This document shows, in pieces, positions 7,603-15,585 of a stretch of DNA of 64,000 nt. Position numbers and translations under genes: made by a program. How positions within the stretch are numbered: the first letter of the stretch is position 1; each line of letters opens with the position of its first letter. The notes beneath the pieces were generated by a model. The model was not told where the DNA came from and did no database searches. It saw only the letters and a program-made list of their open reading frames with translations. The DNA comes from Dehalococcoidia bacterium (GTDB lineage Bacteria > Chloroflexota > Dehalococcoidia > Lucifugimonadales > UBA3495), in assembly GCA_022827095.1 (NCBI GenBank), contig JAJDTP010000004.1:248001-312000 (forward strand), given 5' to 3'.

Positions 7603-9507
7603 CTAAACTTCGCCAGCGTCAGAGTCCTCATCATCGTCATCACTTCCCGGCTCTACAACTTCGACACTGCTAAAGTCAACGTGCCACCGATTCTTTACCC
7701 ACGCAAGCAATTTGGATCGGCGTTCATTGATAGCCTCTACGGTCCAGTAATCGTACTGGGCAAGCTCCTGCTCTTGGAAAAACGGTGACTCCGCATAGCA
7801 GGGATATTTGGCGCCATTTGCACCCTTCTTTTCAGGAAACGGTTTGTTGCCAAGGGAGGAGTTGTGTTTGGTTAGCGTCAAGTTCCCGATGTCATGCATG
7901 TATATTTTGTGTGTGCTTTTATCGAAATGATTCTGCCAATAGGGCTGGTTTTCTATCGACTGCGGCAGTATGTGTTCAATCGTATCTTTGAGGCCCGTGC
8001 TGATGACGTCCGTCCAATTGATTTTAGGCGATGCGCCTTTGGCTGATGCCAAATCCTGTTCGTACTCGTACAGGAAATACCTGAGGCCCCTCCTCCCATA
8101 CCAGTCGCGAGGTGTCGTTACGTCTGTAAACTCGTCAAACCCACGCCTTTCGTCGCTGACGTTGTAAATCCGCTTGATGGTACGGGAGACATTATCAAAT
8201 TCCATCCCGTGATAAACACGGTTGGCGAGGCGAAACATATGCGATTGCCGGAAGGTGGCATAGTATCGTGCCACCGTATAGAAACGGAAAGCTAACGCTT
8301 CACAGAGTCGTACTACCTCAAGGTATTTTTGCGGCTCGGAAGGCCAGCGTGTTCGAACCGCCATCAGCAAAGGCAGGTAGGTTGCAGTTACTCCTATTCT
8401 GACCAGTTTGGAGTTCCAAAGTTTGACATCATCCCAGCGTCCTGGATGGGAAGAGAATGACTGGAATGCGTCGCTTCGGTCGGGATTGAGCGCATCGCAG
8501 TAACAGATGCTGGCCGACCGAAGGCCTTCTATGTACTGCTGTAACTCGCCAAGCAACTGGACAGATTGCCCATGATAATTCCGAAGATCGAATTTATCTT
8601 TGGTGCTTTTGCTTCCGTTCCAATTCCGTGATTGAGGGTCATATTGCATGAGCCAGTGCGCACGGAGCAACCTATCCTCATCCGCGGGCGAACTTAATCC
8701 GGCAGACATCAACTGATCCAGTATGTACGCCCATGCATCATTGACAGAATCCACAAAATTACTTTTGCTGCTTTCCTCCACATCGAGAGGCGAAGTAGCA
8801 TGCAGTAGGTAGTTCTTAACTTTCTCCAGGTCAGTCAATGGCTTGCCGCGGTCGTTCATCACTTCAAATATAGTACCGACTCCCGCCGCGTCCTCGACCT
8901 CGTACAGGTTGAAGTGGAGGCGACCCGTGATATTGCTCCGCAGCTCCCGCAGCCATTGCTCTCGATCTGCCGTACTGTCCACCGCAGAGGTCAGATAGTC
9001 GGCAATCTGCTTCTGGGAATTCTGGAGTCGTTGTGCCGAAGCTATAGGCGGCCCCACGACGTCCGGTTTCTCCCGCAGAACGACAGACTTGAAGAAATCA
9101 TCGGTGCCCTTGTTAAGCTTCATCTTATAGAGCGGCAGACCGTCACGGCTTGTCTGGACGTAGCTCCTCGCGGTCCCTTTGGCTAGAGCGTCGCTGTTTG
9201 GGTAATCACTCAGTGCCCGGCTTATTTCATTGAGCAACAGAACGATAGTCGTCAGACGTTGCTGTCCGTCCACTATGTCCCAAACCTCATAGCTCGTCCC
9301 TTCGTCATCCTCCACCTCGTCAGACTGGCTACAGAGCACAATAGTGCCTGTATAGTGACGATAGCCGGGACTGGAGGAGGCGAGCAGCCTAAGATCATCC
9401 AGAAATTCCGCGACTTGCCGCTCCTCCCACGCATAGCCACGTTGGTAGTCAGGAACCTGGAAGATCCGCTTGCTGAACAATTCTTGGAGAGACAGCGTGT
9501 TATTCAT
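7603..9507 (-). CDS. GmrSD-type DUF262/DUF1524 nuclease (phage-defence type)
   Basis: A 634-residue protein with an N-terminal DUF262 ParB-like domain: FQVPDYQRGYAW (about 16-27), WDIVDGQQRLTTI with the DGQQR motif, and FEVMNDRGKPLTDLEKVKNYLL. Its C-terminal DUF1524 His-Me nuclease domain has EHILPQS followed by HDIGNLTLTKHNSSLGNKPF. The two halves correspond to GmrS and GmrD, which together form a type IV restriction enzyme acting on modified phage DNA; single-chain versions are common. The gene is visibly AT-richer than its neighbours, suggesting transfer. The C-terminus is strongly acidic (DDDDEDSDAGEV). Specificity cannot be told from sequence. Confidence 0.85.
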   Translation of the reverse strand: MNNTLSLQELFSKRIFQVPDYQRGYAWEERQVAEFLDDLRLLASSSPGYRHYTGTIVLCSQSDEVEDDEGTSYEVWDIVDGQQRLTTIVLLLNEISRALSDYPNSDALAKGTARSYVQTSRDGLPLYKMKLNKGTDDFFKSVVLREKPDVVGPPIASAQRLQNSQKQIADYLTSAVDSTADREQWLRELRSNITGRLHFNLYEVEDAAGVGTIFEVMNDRGKPLTDLEKVKNYLLHATSPLDVEESSKSNFVDSVNDAWAYILDQLMSAGLSSPADEDRLLRAHWLMQYDPQSRNWNGSKSTKDKFDLRNYHGQSVQLLGELQQYIEGLRSASICYCDALNPDRSDAFQSFSSHPGRWDDVKLWNSKLVRIGVTATYLPLLMAVRTRWPSEPQKYLEVVRLCEALAFRFYTVARYYATFRQSHMFRLANRVYHGMEFDNVSRTIKRIYNVSDERRGFDEFTDVTTPRDWYGRRGLRYFLYEYEQDLASAKGASPKINWTDVISTGLKDTIEHILPQSIENQPYWQNHFDKSTHKIYMHDIGNLTLTKHNSSLGNKPFPEKKGANGAKYPCYAESPFFQEQELAQYDYWTVEAINERRSKLLAWVKNRWHVDFSSVEVVEPGSDDDDEDSDAGEV

Positions 9508-9592
9508 AGGGTACCTCTAAGGGCAGTCCCTTCCGGTTGCCGGCACGCTCTGCACACACGGCATTGAGTTGAGAATTTGTGGAGGATTCTAG

Positions 9593-9949
9593 TCAGCCCA
9601 TCTCTCCCAGGCCGCGGCCGCCCAGCAGGTGCATGTGGGGCCAGGCGATGGTCTGGCCGGCGTCCTCGCCGTTGTTGACCACCAGGCGGTAGCCGCTGAT
9701 GGTGACGCCCTCGCGCCGTGCCATCTCGGCGGCCACCACGAACAGGTGCCCCATGGTGGCCTCCATGGCGGGGCTGATGTAATCGAGGCCGTTGATGGGC
9801 ATGTTGGGGATGATCAGCAGGTGCACGGGCGCTTTGGGGTTGATGTCGCGCACCACGAAGCAACGCTCGTCCCGGTAGATCACGTCGGGATGCAGCGGGT
9901 CGCGGGCCATGGCGGCGAAGGGCGAACTGCGGGCGGGGGTCATGGTCAT
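9593..9949 (-). CDS. HIT-family nucleotide hydrolase/transferase
   Basis: A 118-residue histidine-triad protein of the HINT branch. It has the phosphate-binding strand VRDINPKAPVHLLIIPN, the GYRLVVNNGEDAGQTI segment and the triad region AWPHMHLLGGR. In the canonical H-x-H-x-H motif the first His is replaced here by Trp, while the middle His, which forms the nucleotidyl intermediate in this family, and the last His are kept. Likely activity is hydrolysis of nucleotide phosphoramidates or related bonds. It is transcribed away from the repeat at 10015. Confidence 0.86.
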   Translation of the reverse strand: MTMTPARSSPFAAMARDPLHPDVIYRDERCFVVRDINPKAPVHLLIIPNMPINGLDYISPAMEATMGHLFVVAAEMARREGVTISGYRLVVNNGEDAGQTIAWPHMHLLGGRGLGEMG

Positions 9950-10014
9950 GGGTGGCGACTCCTTATTCTTTGCATGGATGCACAGGATGGACGGGATACT
10001 GACTGATATGAACC

Positions 10015-10123
10015 GTCAGAATCAGGATTACCAAGATTTGCGGATTGCCAGGATTGGAACCTTCCAGTGGATGCGAATACCCAATCCTGAAAATCCTAAA
10101 ATCCGGTAAATCCTGATTCTGAC
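10015..10123. repeat. 110-bp palindromic repeat, copy 1
   Basis: The element begins GTCAGAATCAGGATT and ends with the exact reverse complement AATCCTGATTCTGAC, with several internal CAGGATT-like heptamers. Related copies are at 27719-27828 and 29230-29340. It encodes no protein and sits between the ends of coding genes, so it is probably a non-autonomous mobile or REP-like element. Confidence 0.85.
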
Positions 10124-10130
10124 AATAGAG

Positions 10131-11270
10131 TTACCCCGCCTCAATCTCCTGCAACGCCACTTCCTTGTGGTCGTGGACGCTGCCGTAGGAGAGTTCCTGC
10201 ACCTTGGCGCGGCGCGTGTAGAGCTGGAGGTTGTGCTCCTGGGTGAAGCCGATGGCACCGTGGCACTGGTGGCCCAGGGAGCAGACCCGCTGGTAGGCTC
10301 CGCTGCACCAGGCCTTGGCGATGGCAACCTCACGCCGGGCAGACTGGCCCTCGGCCAGGGCCCAGGCGGCCTGGTAGGCCACGTGGCGCGCGCCCTCGAC
10401 GTCGGTGGCCATGTTGGAGCAGTGGTGCTGCACGGCCTGGAAACTTCCCACCGGCCGGCCGAACTGGGTCCGCTGCTTGACGTACTCGACGGTCATGTCG
10501 ACCACGGCCTCGGCTCCGCCCACCATCTGCACGCAGTGGGCTGCCGTCGCCCGCGCCAGCGCGCGCTCAATGACCGGCCAGGCCTGTCCAACCTCGCCGA
10601 GCACGGAGCCGGCGCCCACGGAGACGTTGTTCAGCCGGATCTCGCAGAGCCGCTCGTTGCCGATGGTGCTGATCTGCTCAATCTCGACGCCGGCCGCGTT
10701 GGAGGGCACCAGGAACAGGGTGATGCCCTGCTCGGGGTTGTCGCCGGCCGGCATGGTGCGGGCCGCCACGATGATGGTGTCGGCGGCGTGGGCGTCCTGG
10801 ACAAACAGCTTGGTGCCGCTGATGCTGTAGCCGTCGCCCGACGCGCTGGCCTGGGTCTCAACGCCCCACGCCTCGGTGGTGGCCGACGGCTCGGTGAGGG
10901 CCAGCGTGAGGCGGATGGTGCCGGCGCAGACGCCGGTGAGGATGTCGCGCTTCTGGTCGTCGTTGCCGGCGTCCAGCACGGTGAGCCCGCCCAGCACCAC
11001 GGTGGCGAAGAAAGGAGCCGGCAACAGCGCGCGTCCCATCTCCTCAACCAGCACGGCCAAGTCCAGGAAGGAACCGCCGGTGCCGCCGTACTGCTCGGGG
11101 AAGGGGATGCCGGTCCAGCCCAGGTTGGCCACCTGACGCCACAGGTCTTCGCTGAAGCCCTGCGGATCGTCTTCCAGTTCGCGCACCAGCGTGAGCGGGC
11201 ATTCCTGCGCCAGGAATTCGCGCGCCGAGTTCTTCAGCATCTGCTGAATCTCGCTGAGTCCCATGTCCAT
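10131..11270 (-). CDS. Acyl-CoA dehydrogenase
   Basis: A 379-residue flavoprotein of the acyl-CoA dehydrogenase superfamily. In order it shows the N-terminal helical domain with GWTGIPFPEQYGGTGGSFLDL, the middle beta-domain with LTLALTEPSATTEAWGV and SGTKLFVQDAHAAD, and a C-terminal helical domain with VQMVGGAEAVVDMTVEYVKQR, QFGRPVGSFQAVQHHCSNM and GAIGFTQEHNLQLYTRRAK. Such enzymes introduce a 2,3 double bond into an acyl-CoA and pass electrons to ETF. The chain-length preference is not evident, and the catalytic base was not assigned. It stands alone, with a repeat just downstream. Confidence 0.92.
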   Translation of the reverse strand: MDMGLSEIQQMLKNSAREFLAQECPLTLVRELEDDPQGFSEDLWRQVANLGWTGIPFPEQYGGTGGSFLDLAVLVEEMGRALLPAPFFATVVLGGLTVLDAGNDDQKRDILTGVCAGTIRLTLALTEPSATTEAWGVETQASASGDGYSISGTKLFVQDAHAADTIIVAARTMPAGDNPEQGITLFLVPSNAAGVEIEQISTIGNERLCEIRLNNVSVGAGSVLGEVGQAWPVIERALARATAAHCVQMVGGAEAVVDMTVEYVKQRTQFGRPVGSFQAVQHHCSNMATDVEGARHVAYQAAWALAEGQSARREVAIAKAWCSGAYQRVCSLGHQCHGAIGFTQEHNLQLYTRRAKVQELSYGSVHDHKEVALQEIEAG

Positions 11271-11339
11271 AAGTAGGCCCTCCGGGGCGGTGTCGGGGAA
11301 ATCGCAGGGAGTATATCGTACCGGGCCGGCAGCGGCAAT

Positions 11340-11666
11340 TCAGGTTGGCGGTCCCAGACCCATTCGCATCCGGCACTCTTCGTACACCGCTTCCAGGAAA
11401 CCGCCGGCGTAGTGCTGGTGGCTGAAAGTGATGCCGTGGGTCGAAGCGTCCGATTTCGCTGCTTCGTACAACCGCACCGCCGCTTCGTTGTCGTACGGGA
11501 AGGGCATGGGCCCCATATAGTGCTCGAAGTCGGAAATGTCGGCCCAGGCGATCAACTCACTCATTTCAGCGTGGTTCCTCGCCCATCGCTCACCGTCGTT
11601 CTTCCCACGCATCAGCGACCACGCCGGCAGGTTCTCCGGCGGCCTCAAGTCTCCGCCTGACGACAT
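11340..11666 (-). CDS. Conserved-looking protein of unknown function, coupled to an LLM gene
   Basis: A 108-residue soluble acidic protein, not recognised. It contains SLMRGKNDGERWARNHAEM, DISDFEHYMGPMPFPYDNEAAVRLYEAA and FSHQHYAGGFLEAVYEECRMRMG; several His, Tyr and Trp residues cluster near the end. It starts 2 nt after the stop of the upstream LLM oxidoreductase gene, so the two are almost certainly translated from one message. A role as accessory or substrate-binding partner is speculation. Confidence 0.6.
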   Translation of the reverse strand: MSSGGDLRPPENLPAWSLMRGKNDGERWARNHAEMSELIAWADISDFEHYMGPMPFPYDNEAAVRLYEAAKSDASTHGITFSHQHYAGGFLEAVYEECRMRMGLGPPT

Positions 11667-11668
11667 CC

Positions 11669-12511
11669 CTACAGAACCTGTTCCGCCAGGCGCTCCAGCT
11701 CGTTCAGACCCTCGGCGCCAGCGTCCGGCGGCAGGGCCACCGTCACCCGGTTGGCGCCGGCCTCGCCGTATCCGGCGATGACCTCCCGGTCCGGTTGGAC
11801 GTTAGTGACGATGAGCTGAATCGTGCTGGGATCCCTGCCGGCGGCCTCGGCCAGTTCGTCCATGGTGGCGCGGCCGGCCCGCACCTGCTCTTCGGTCACC
11901 CGCACCGGCATCCAGCCGTCGCCCCAGGCCACCACGCGCTTGAACACGTTGGCGGCGTAACCTCCGAGGAGCACCGGCGGATGCGGCTGCTGCACCGGCT
12001 TCGGGGAGCATTTGACCGGCGGGAAATCGAAGAAGCGTCCATGAAACTCCGCTTCTTCTTTGGTCCAAAGCTCCTTCATCGCCAGGATCGCTTCCCGCGT
12101 CTGTCCCCAGCGGTGGTCAAAATTACCGCCCATGATCTCGGTCTCTTCGCGCAGCCAACCCGCGCCAATGCCGAACAGGAATCTCCCTCCCGAGAACTTG
12201 TCCAGTGTGGCGATCTGCTTGGCTTGCATCAGTGGGTTGTGCTCAGGCACCAGGCTGATACTGGTGCCCAGCTTGATGGTGCTGGTGGCCGCTGCCGCCA
12301 TGGCCAGGGCAATAAGCGGATCACCGATGTCTGCCATGGAAGCCGGGATTGATCCGTCCGGCGTCCCACCGTACCGGGAGGTGGTATGCACGGGCAGGAT
12401 GGGGTGCTCCGGCAGCCAGAACGACTCAAACCCCAGTTCCTCTGCGCGCTTTGCCAATTCTGCCGGGTCAACCGACTCGCTCGAAGCCCTGGCGGTGACT
12501 CCAATATTCAT
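11669..12511 (-). CDS. LLM-class F420- or FMN-dependent oxidoreductase
   Basis: A 280-residue luciferase-like (TIM-barrel) oxidoreductase. Its hallmarks are ELAKRAEELGFESFWLPEH, the strand after AAAATSTIKLGTSI, QIATLDKFSGGRFLFGIGAGWLREE and the PPVLLGGYAANVFKRVVAWGDGWMP block. Enzymes of this F420-type subgroup reduce or oxidise varied substrates with F420 or FMN. It is the first gene of a pair with the 108-residue unknown protein. The purine-rich upstream sequence on the minus strand fits the start at 12511. Confidence 0.88.
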   Translation of the reverse strand: MNIGVTARASSESVDPAELAKRAEELGFESFWLPEHPILPVHTTSRYGGTPDGSIPASMADIGDPLIALAMAAAATSTIKLGTSISLVPEHNPLMQAKQIATLDKFSGGRFLFGIGAGWLREETEIMGGNFDHRWGQTREAILAMKELWTKEEAEFHGRFFDFPPVKCSPKPVQQPHPPVLLGGYAANVFKRVVAWGDGWMPVRVTEEQVRAGRATMDELAEAAGRDPSTIQLIVTNVQPDREVIAGYGEAGANRVTVALPPDAGAEGLNELERLAEQVL

Positions 12512-12583
12512 CTCGAGACCTCCCTTTGAGAACTTAGCGTGATATTACCACCTGCGACGAGATCGGCACGCCCTTCGTGTCAT

Positions 12584-12661
12584 CGCCCACGCCCTTCATT
12601 GCCGCCCTTCATTGCCCCCGTGTAGAATGCCGGCATCCAACTTCCCTATGACTTGTCAAGG
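12584..12661 (+). repeat. Direct repeat copy A flanking the phd/relE insertion
   Basis: This 78-bp segment matches 13153-13230 at about four bases in five, including GTGTAGAATGCCG and the TTCCCTA-N-G-N-TTGTCA-like end. It carries a promoter-like TTGCCG-N18-TAGAAT. The TA remnant lies between the two copies, suggesting that insertion duplicated the promoter region of the GlcG-like gene. Confidence 0.65.
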
Positions 12662-12816
12662 GCCGTTGCTGTCGAGAATCTTTCAAGAGTGAGCGCGCCC
12701 CAGCACGAAGCAGCGCGCGAAGGCAGCGATAACGATGAACGGATGGATGCGTGAATGGTGGCGGATTTGGCCTTACCAACGGTTGACCGGATGGCATAAC
12801 AAAAGGTGACGAGGCA

Positions 12817-13092
12817 ATGACAAAGCATACTGACGGAACGGAACATGGTCAGGCACTGCGGATACCGCATGACGTGGCCGACATCTCCGCGCGAGTTCAG
12901 AATGCTGGCGAGCGGATTCCGGTTGAGAAGGACGGCCGCACGGTAGCCGTGCTGGTCCCGACTTCCGACATGGCCGCGCTGGAAGCCCTGGAAGAACGTC
13001 TTGACTTGCTGGACGCACTGGACGCACTAGCCGACTACCGGGCGCACGGCGGGATGGAATGGACCGACCTTAAATCAGACTTGGGAATTTGA
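12817..13092 (+). CDS. Phd/YefM-type antitoxin
   Basis: A 91-residue protein with the Phd/YefM pattern in the middle, DVADISARVQNAGERIPVEKDGRTVAVLVPTSDMAALEALEE, where the EKDGRTVAVLVP strand and following helix are characteristic. The remaining tail (LDLLDALDALADYRAHGG) would bind a RelE/ParE-type toxin. The toxin frame begins at the overlapping stop but is cut short after about 20 codons, so this antitoxin is an orphan. Repeat copies at 12584 and 13153 bracket the module. Confidence 0.78.
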   Translation: MTKHTDGTEHGQALRIPHDVADISARVQNAGERIPVEKDGRTVAVLVPTSDMAALEALEERLDLLDALDALADYRAHGGMEWTDLKSDLGI

Positions 13093-13152
13093 CCTACCAC
13101 ATCATCATCTCCCGACCTGCGCAAAGGGACATCCGCCTATACTCTTGTGCGG
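13089..13152 (+). pseudogene. Truncated RelE/ParE-type toxin
   Basis: Overlapping the antitoxin stop, a TTG-initiated frame encodes TYHIIISRPAQRDIRLY, the usual first strand and helix of RelE/ParE toxins (compare Y-x-I-x-h-S-x-x-A-x-x-D-h). Similarity ends abruptly where repeat copy B begins. The frame runs on in non-homologous sequence. I read it as a toxin inactivated by deletion or by the duplication event. Confidence 0.6.
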
Positions 13153-13230
13153 CGCCCACACCCCTCGTTGCCGCCCATCATCGTCCCTGTGTAGAATGCC
13201 GCCATTCACCTTCCCTACTGCTCGTCACGG
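13153..13230 (+). repeat. Direct repeat copy B; promoter of the GlcG-like gene
   Basis: The second copy of the 78-bp repeat (see 12584-12661). It contains TTGCCG-N18-TAGAAT with TAGAAT at 13192-13197, placing a transcription start a little upstream of the GlcG-like gene at 13240. This is probably the original promoter. Confidence 0.6.
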
Positions 13231-13239
13231 AGGCCTCTC

Positions 13240-13659
13240 ATGTACAACCGTCCCACCCTCAGCCTGAGCCAGGTCCGCAGCGCCATGAACGCCATGCTGG
13301 ACAAGGCCGAACAGGAACCTGACCGCCCGCTGGCCATCGCCATAGTCGATGCCGACGCCAAACTGCTGAGCTACGCCCGCATGGACAACTGCCGCGCCCT
13401 ACCCCAGCGCATGGCCGTCAGCAAGGCTTACACCTCGGCCATGTCCGGCTCCGACTCCAACGCCTACGCCGAGCGCCTGAAGAACGAGGGGCGGAACATC
13501 GCCGACATCGGCGACCCGCAACTGGTGGCCGTGCAGGGCGCCGTGGTCGTCCGCGACCCCGAGACCGACCTGGTCCTCGGCGCCATCGGCGTCAGCGGCC
13601 TCTCCGCCCAGGAGGACGAGGACCTGGCCCGCCTGGGAGCGCAGGCGCTGGGGCTGTAA
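13240..13659 (+). CDS. GlcG/HbpS-like protein (DUF336)
   Basis: A 139-residue member of the GlcG/HbpS family: LSLSQVRSAMNAMLDKAEQ, PLAIAIVDADAKLLSYARMDNC, the helix QRMAVSKAYTSAMSG, GAVVVRDPETDLVLGAIGVSGLSAQEDEDLARLG. The order and spacing are typical. HbpS binds haem and senses redox stress in Streptomyces, and GlcG lies in glycolate operons, so the role depends on context and is unknown here. A GGAGG sits 10 nt before the ATG. The upstream promoter is duplicated. Confidence 0.85.
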   Translation: MYNRPTLSLSQVRSAMNAMLDKAEQEPDRPLAIAIVDADAKLLSYARMDNCRALPQRMAVSKAYTSAMSGSDSNAYAERLKNEGRNIADIGDPQLVAVQGAVVVRDPETDLVLGAIGVSGLSAQEDEDLARLGAQALGL

Positions 13660-13702
13660 CCTGCCCAGTGATGCCGGAGCCGGCCGTCGGGAAAACGCCG
13701 CA

Positions 13703-14953
13703 ATGTCCACGATAAGCGCCACCGGGTCAGCCCAATTATCAATCAGGCCTCCCGAACCCGGCAATCCGTTGATCCAACGTCTGAAGATCAGCGGGATGCT
13801 GTCCTTCGGGCCAAAGGGCATCGACCTGCCCATGGAGCGGTTGAACGTGCTCATCGGGCCGAACGGGTCGGGCAAGTCCAATTTCATCGAGGCGCTGGCG
13901 CTGCTGCAGGCGGCACCGCACGACCTGTCCGCTCCGGTCAGGCGGCCCAGCGGCATTTCGGAATGGCTTTGGAAGGGAGACGACACGCCCGGAGCCGCCG
14001 TCGTCGATGCGCTGGTCAGCTTTCCCCACGGCCCCATGCCTCTGCGCCACGTATTGGAAATCGGCCAGCAGGGAGAGCGCTTCGAGGTCAGGGATGAACG
14101 CATCGAAAACGAACGTCCCAACGCCTCCCAGACTGAACCATACTTCTACTACCGCTTTCAAAGAGGCGATCCGGTAATCAATGACTTCGTTGACGAACTT
14201 GGCGGTCCCCGCAAGGAGCGTAAGCTTCGCAGGAGTACCGTTCATCCGGAAGGCTCCATACTGTCCCAAAGAGACGACCCTGACCTTTATCCCGAACTGG
14301 CCTGGCTACAGGATCAATACCGCCGGATAAGCCTATATCGGAATTGGGAGTTCGGGCCGTCGGCAAGACTCCGCCAACCCCCACGCGCCGACGAACCCAG
14401 CACTTTCTTAACCGAACGCGGCGAAAACCTGGCGCTGCTGCTATCCAAACTGAGAGGCGACAGCCGGCAGACATTCGTTGAAACGTTGCAGCAGCTCTAC
14501 GACGGAATCGAGGGTTTCCAGGTTGAAGTCGGCAGAGGCGGAGCGGAGATTTTCGTCGTGGAGCAAGGCGCCGGCGAGCGATACATACCCGCGTCGCGCC
14601 TGTCCGACGGAACGCTGCGCTACATGGCGCTGGCGGCCATCCTGCTGGACCCGGAGCCACCGCCGTTGGTGGTGATCGAGGAGCCGGAGCTGGGGATACA
14701 CCCGGATATTACACTGGTAATCGGGCAAATGCTGGTGAAGGCGTCGCAACGGATGCAGTTGGTGGTGACTACACATTCCCGAGTGGTCGTGGACGCGCTA
14801 AGCGACTACCCGTCAAGCGTGGTAGTGTGCGAAAAGTACGAGGGGGAATCGGAATTTGAACGACTGGAGCCGAAGTACCTGACCAAGTGGCTGGAAGAGT
14901 ACAGCCTGGGCAAGCTGTGGAGTGCCGGCGACTTGGGGGGCAATCGATGGTGA
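13703..14953 (+). CDS. AAA15-family ATPase (OLD/RecF-like)
   Basis: A 416-residue ABC-type ATPase. LIQRLKISGMLSFGPKGIDL leads into Walker A NVLIGPNGSGKSNFIEAL (about residues 48-65). The long middle has no recognisable domain. Near the C-terminus come the signature-like ASRLSDGTLRYMALAAILL, Walker B LVVIEEPELGIHPD with catalytic Glu, and the switch His in LVVTTHSRVVVDAL. Such proteins sense DNA or phage signals and work with nuclease partners in several defence systems. It overlaps the DUF4276 gene by 7 nt, so the products are translationally coupled. Confidence 0.88.
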   Translation: MSTISATGSAQLSIRPPEPGNPLIQRLKISGMLSFGPKGIDLPMERLNVLIGPNGSGKSNFIEALALLQAAPHDLSAPVRRPSGISEWLWKGDDTPGAAVVDALVSFPHGPMPLRHVLEIGQQGERFEVRDERIENERPNASQTEPYFYYRFQRGDPVINDFVDELGGPRKERKLRRSTVHPEGSILSQRDDPDLYPELAWLQDQYRRISLYRNWEFGPSARLRQPPRADEPSTFLTERGENLALLLSKLRGDSRQTFVETLQQLYDGIEGFQVEVGRGGAEIFVVEQGAGERYIPASRLSDGTLRYMALAAILLDPEPPPLVVIEEPELGIHPDITLVIGQMLVKASQRMQLVVTTHSRVVVDALSDYPSSVVVCEKYEGESEFERLEPKYLTKWLEEYSLGKLWSAGDLGGNRW

Positions 14954-15558
14954 GGATCAAGATTTGCATCGAAGGCGGCGGCAGTGGTCGAGAGCACGAT
15001 GAAACTTTCCGGCAAGCTTGGACAAGGTTCTTTGCTGCCGCCGGGCTGAACCGCCGTATGCCCCGGATCGTGCGTGGCGAAAGCCGGACAAGGACTTTTG
15101 ACAAGTTCCGGGAAGCTCTACAACGCCGGCGTCACGATGAGATCGTGATTATGCTTGTTGACAGCGAAGGGCCGGTTACCGCTGGTCACAACCCATGGCA
15201 ACATTTAGGCAACAGGGACAATTGGGACCAGCCTCCGGAAGCCGACGACCACAGTGCGTACCTGATGGTGCAGTTTATGGAGACTTGGTTCCTGGCCGAC
15301 CAGACTGCGCTGCGTAACTTTTTCGGCCCGTCGTTTAACGAAAACCCGCTCAGAGAATGGCCGGATTTGGAAGCAGTGCCCAAGGATACGGTGCTTAACG
15401 CTCTGGACCGCGCCACGTCAGATTGCCAGAAACCTTACAGCAAGGGCAAGGTTTCTTTCGAGTTGCTGGAGCAGATTAATCCGGATGCCGTCGCTGCGGC
15501 TTGCCCTCATGCCAGGGAGTTGCTGGTGTTTCTACGAGGATTGACCCAACTTCGGTAA
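14947..15558 (+). CDS. DUF4276 protein, TOPRIM-like partner of the AAA15 ATPase
   Basis: A 203-residue protein matching DUF4276 features: the first strand RIKICIEGGGSG with an acidic Glu, then EIVIMLVDSEGPV with the DxE-type acidic pair, and later AYLMVQFMETWFLAD and KPYSKGKVSFELLEQI. The Glu plus Asp-x-Glu arrangement resembles TOPRIM nucleases. AAA15-plus-TOPRIM pairs recur in phage defence (OLD, Gabija and PARIS-like systems), which suggests nuclease activity gated by the ATPase. The start ATG at 14947 lies inside the end of the ATPase gene. Confidence 0.72.
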   Translation: MVRIKICIEGGGSGREHDETFRQAWTRFFAAAGLNRRMPRIVRGESRTRTFDKFREALQRRRHDEIVIMLVDSEGPVTAGHNPWQHLGNRDNWDQPPEADDHSAYLMVQFMETWFLADQTALRNFFGPSFNENPLREWPDLEAVPKDTVLNALDRATSDCQKPYSKGKVSFELLEQINPDAVAAACPHARELLVFLRGLTQLR

Positions 15559-15585
15559 CCAGGCAATAAGCGAAAAGTGAATATA

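Noticed and set aside
10167-11276. Plus-strand frame of 369 codons
   Set aside because: It mirrors the acyl-CoA dehydrogenase on the opposite strand and has no recognisable features.
13089-13322. 77-codon frame continuing the RelE start
   Set aside because: Only the first about 20 codons resemble RelE; the rest passes through the direct repeat and into the GlcG-like gene.
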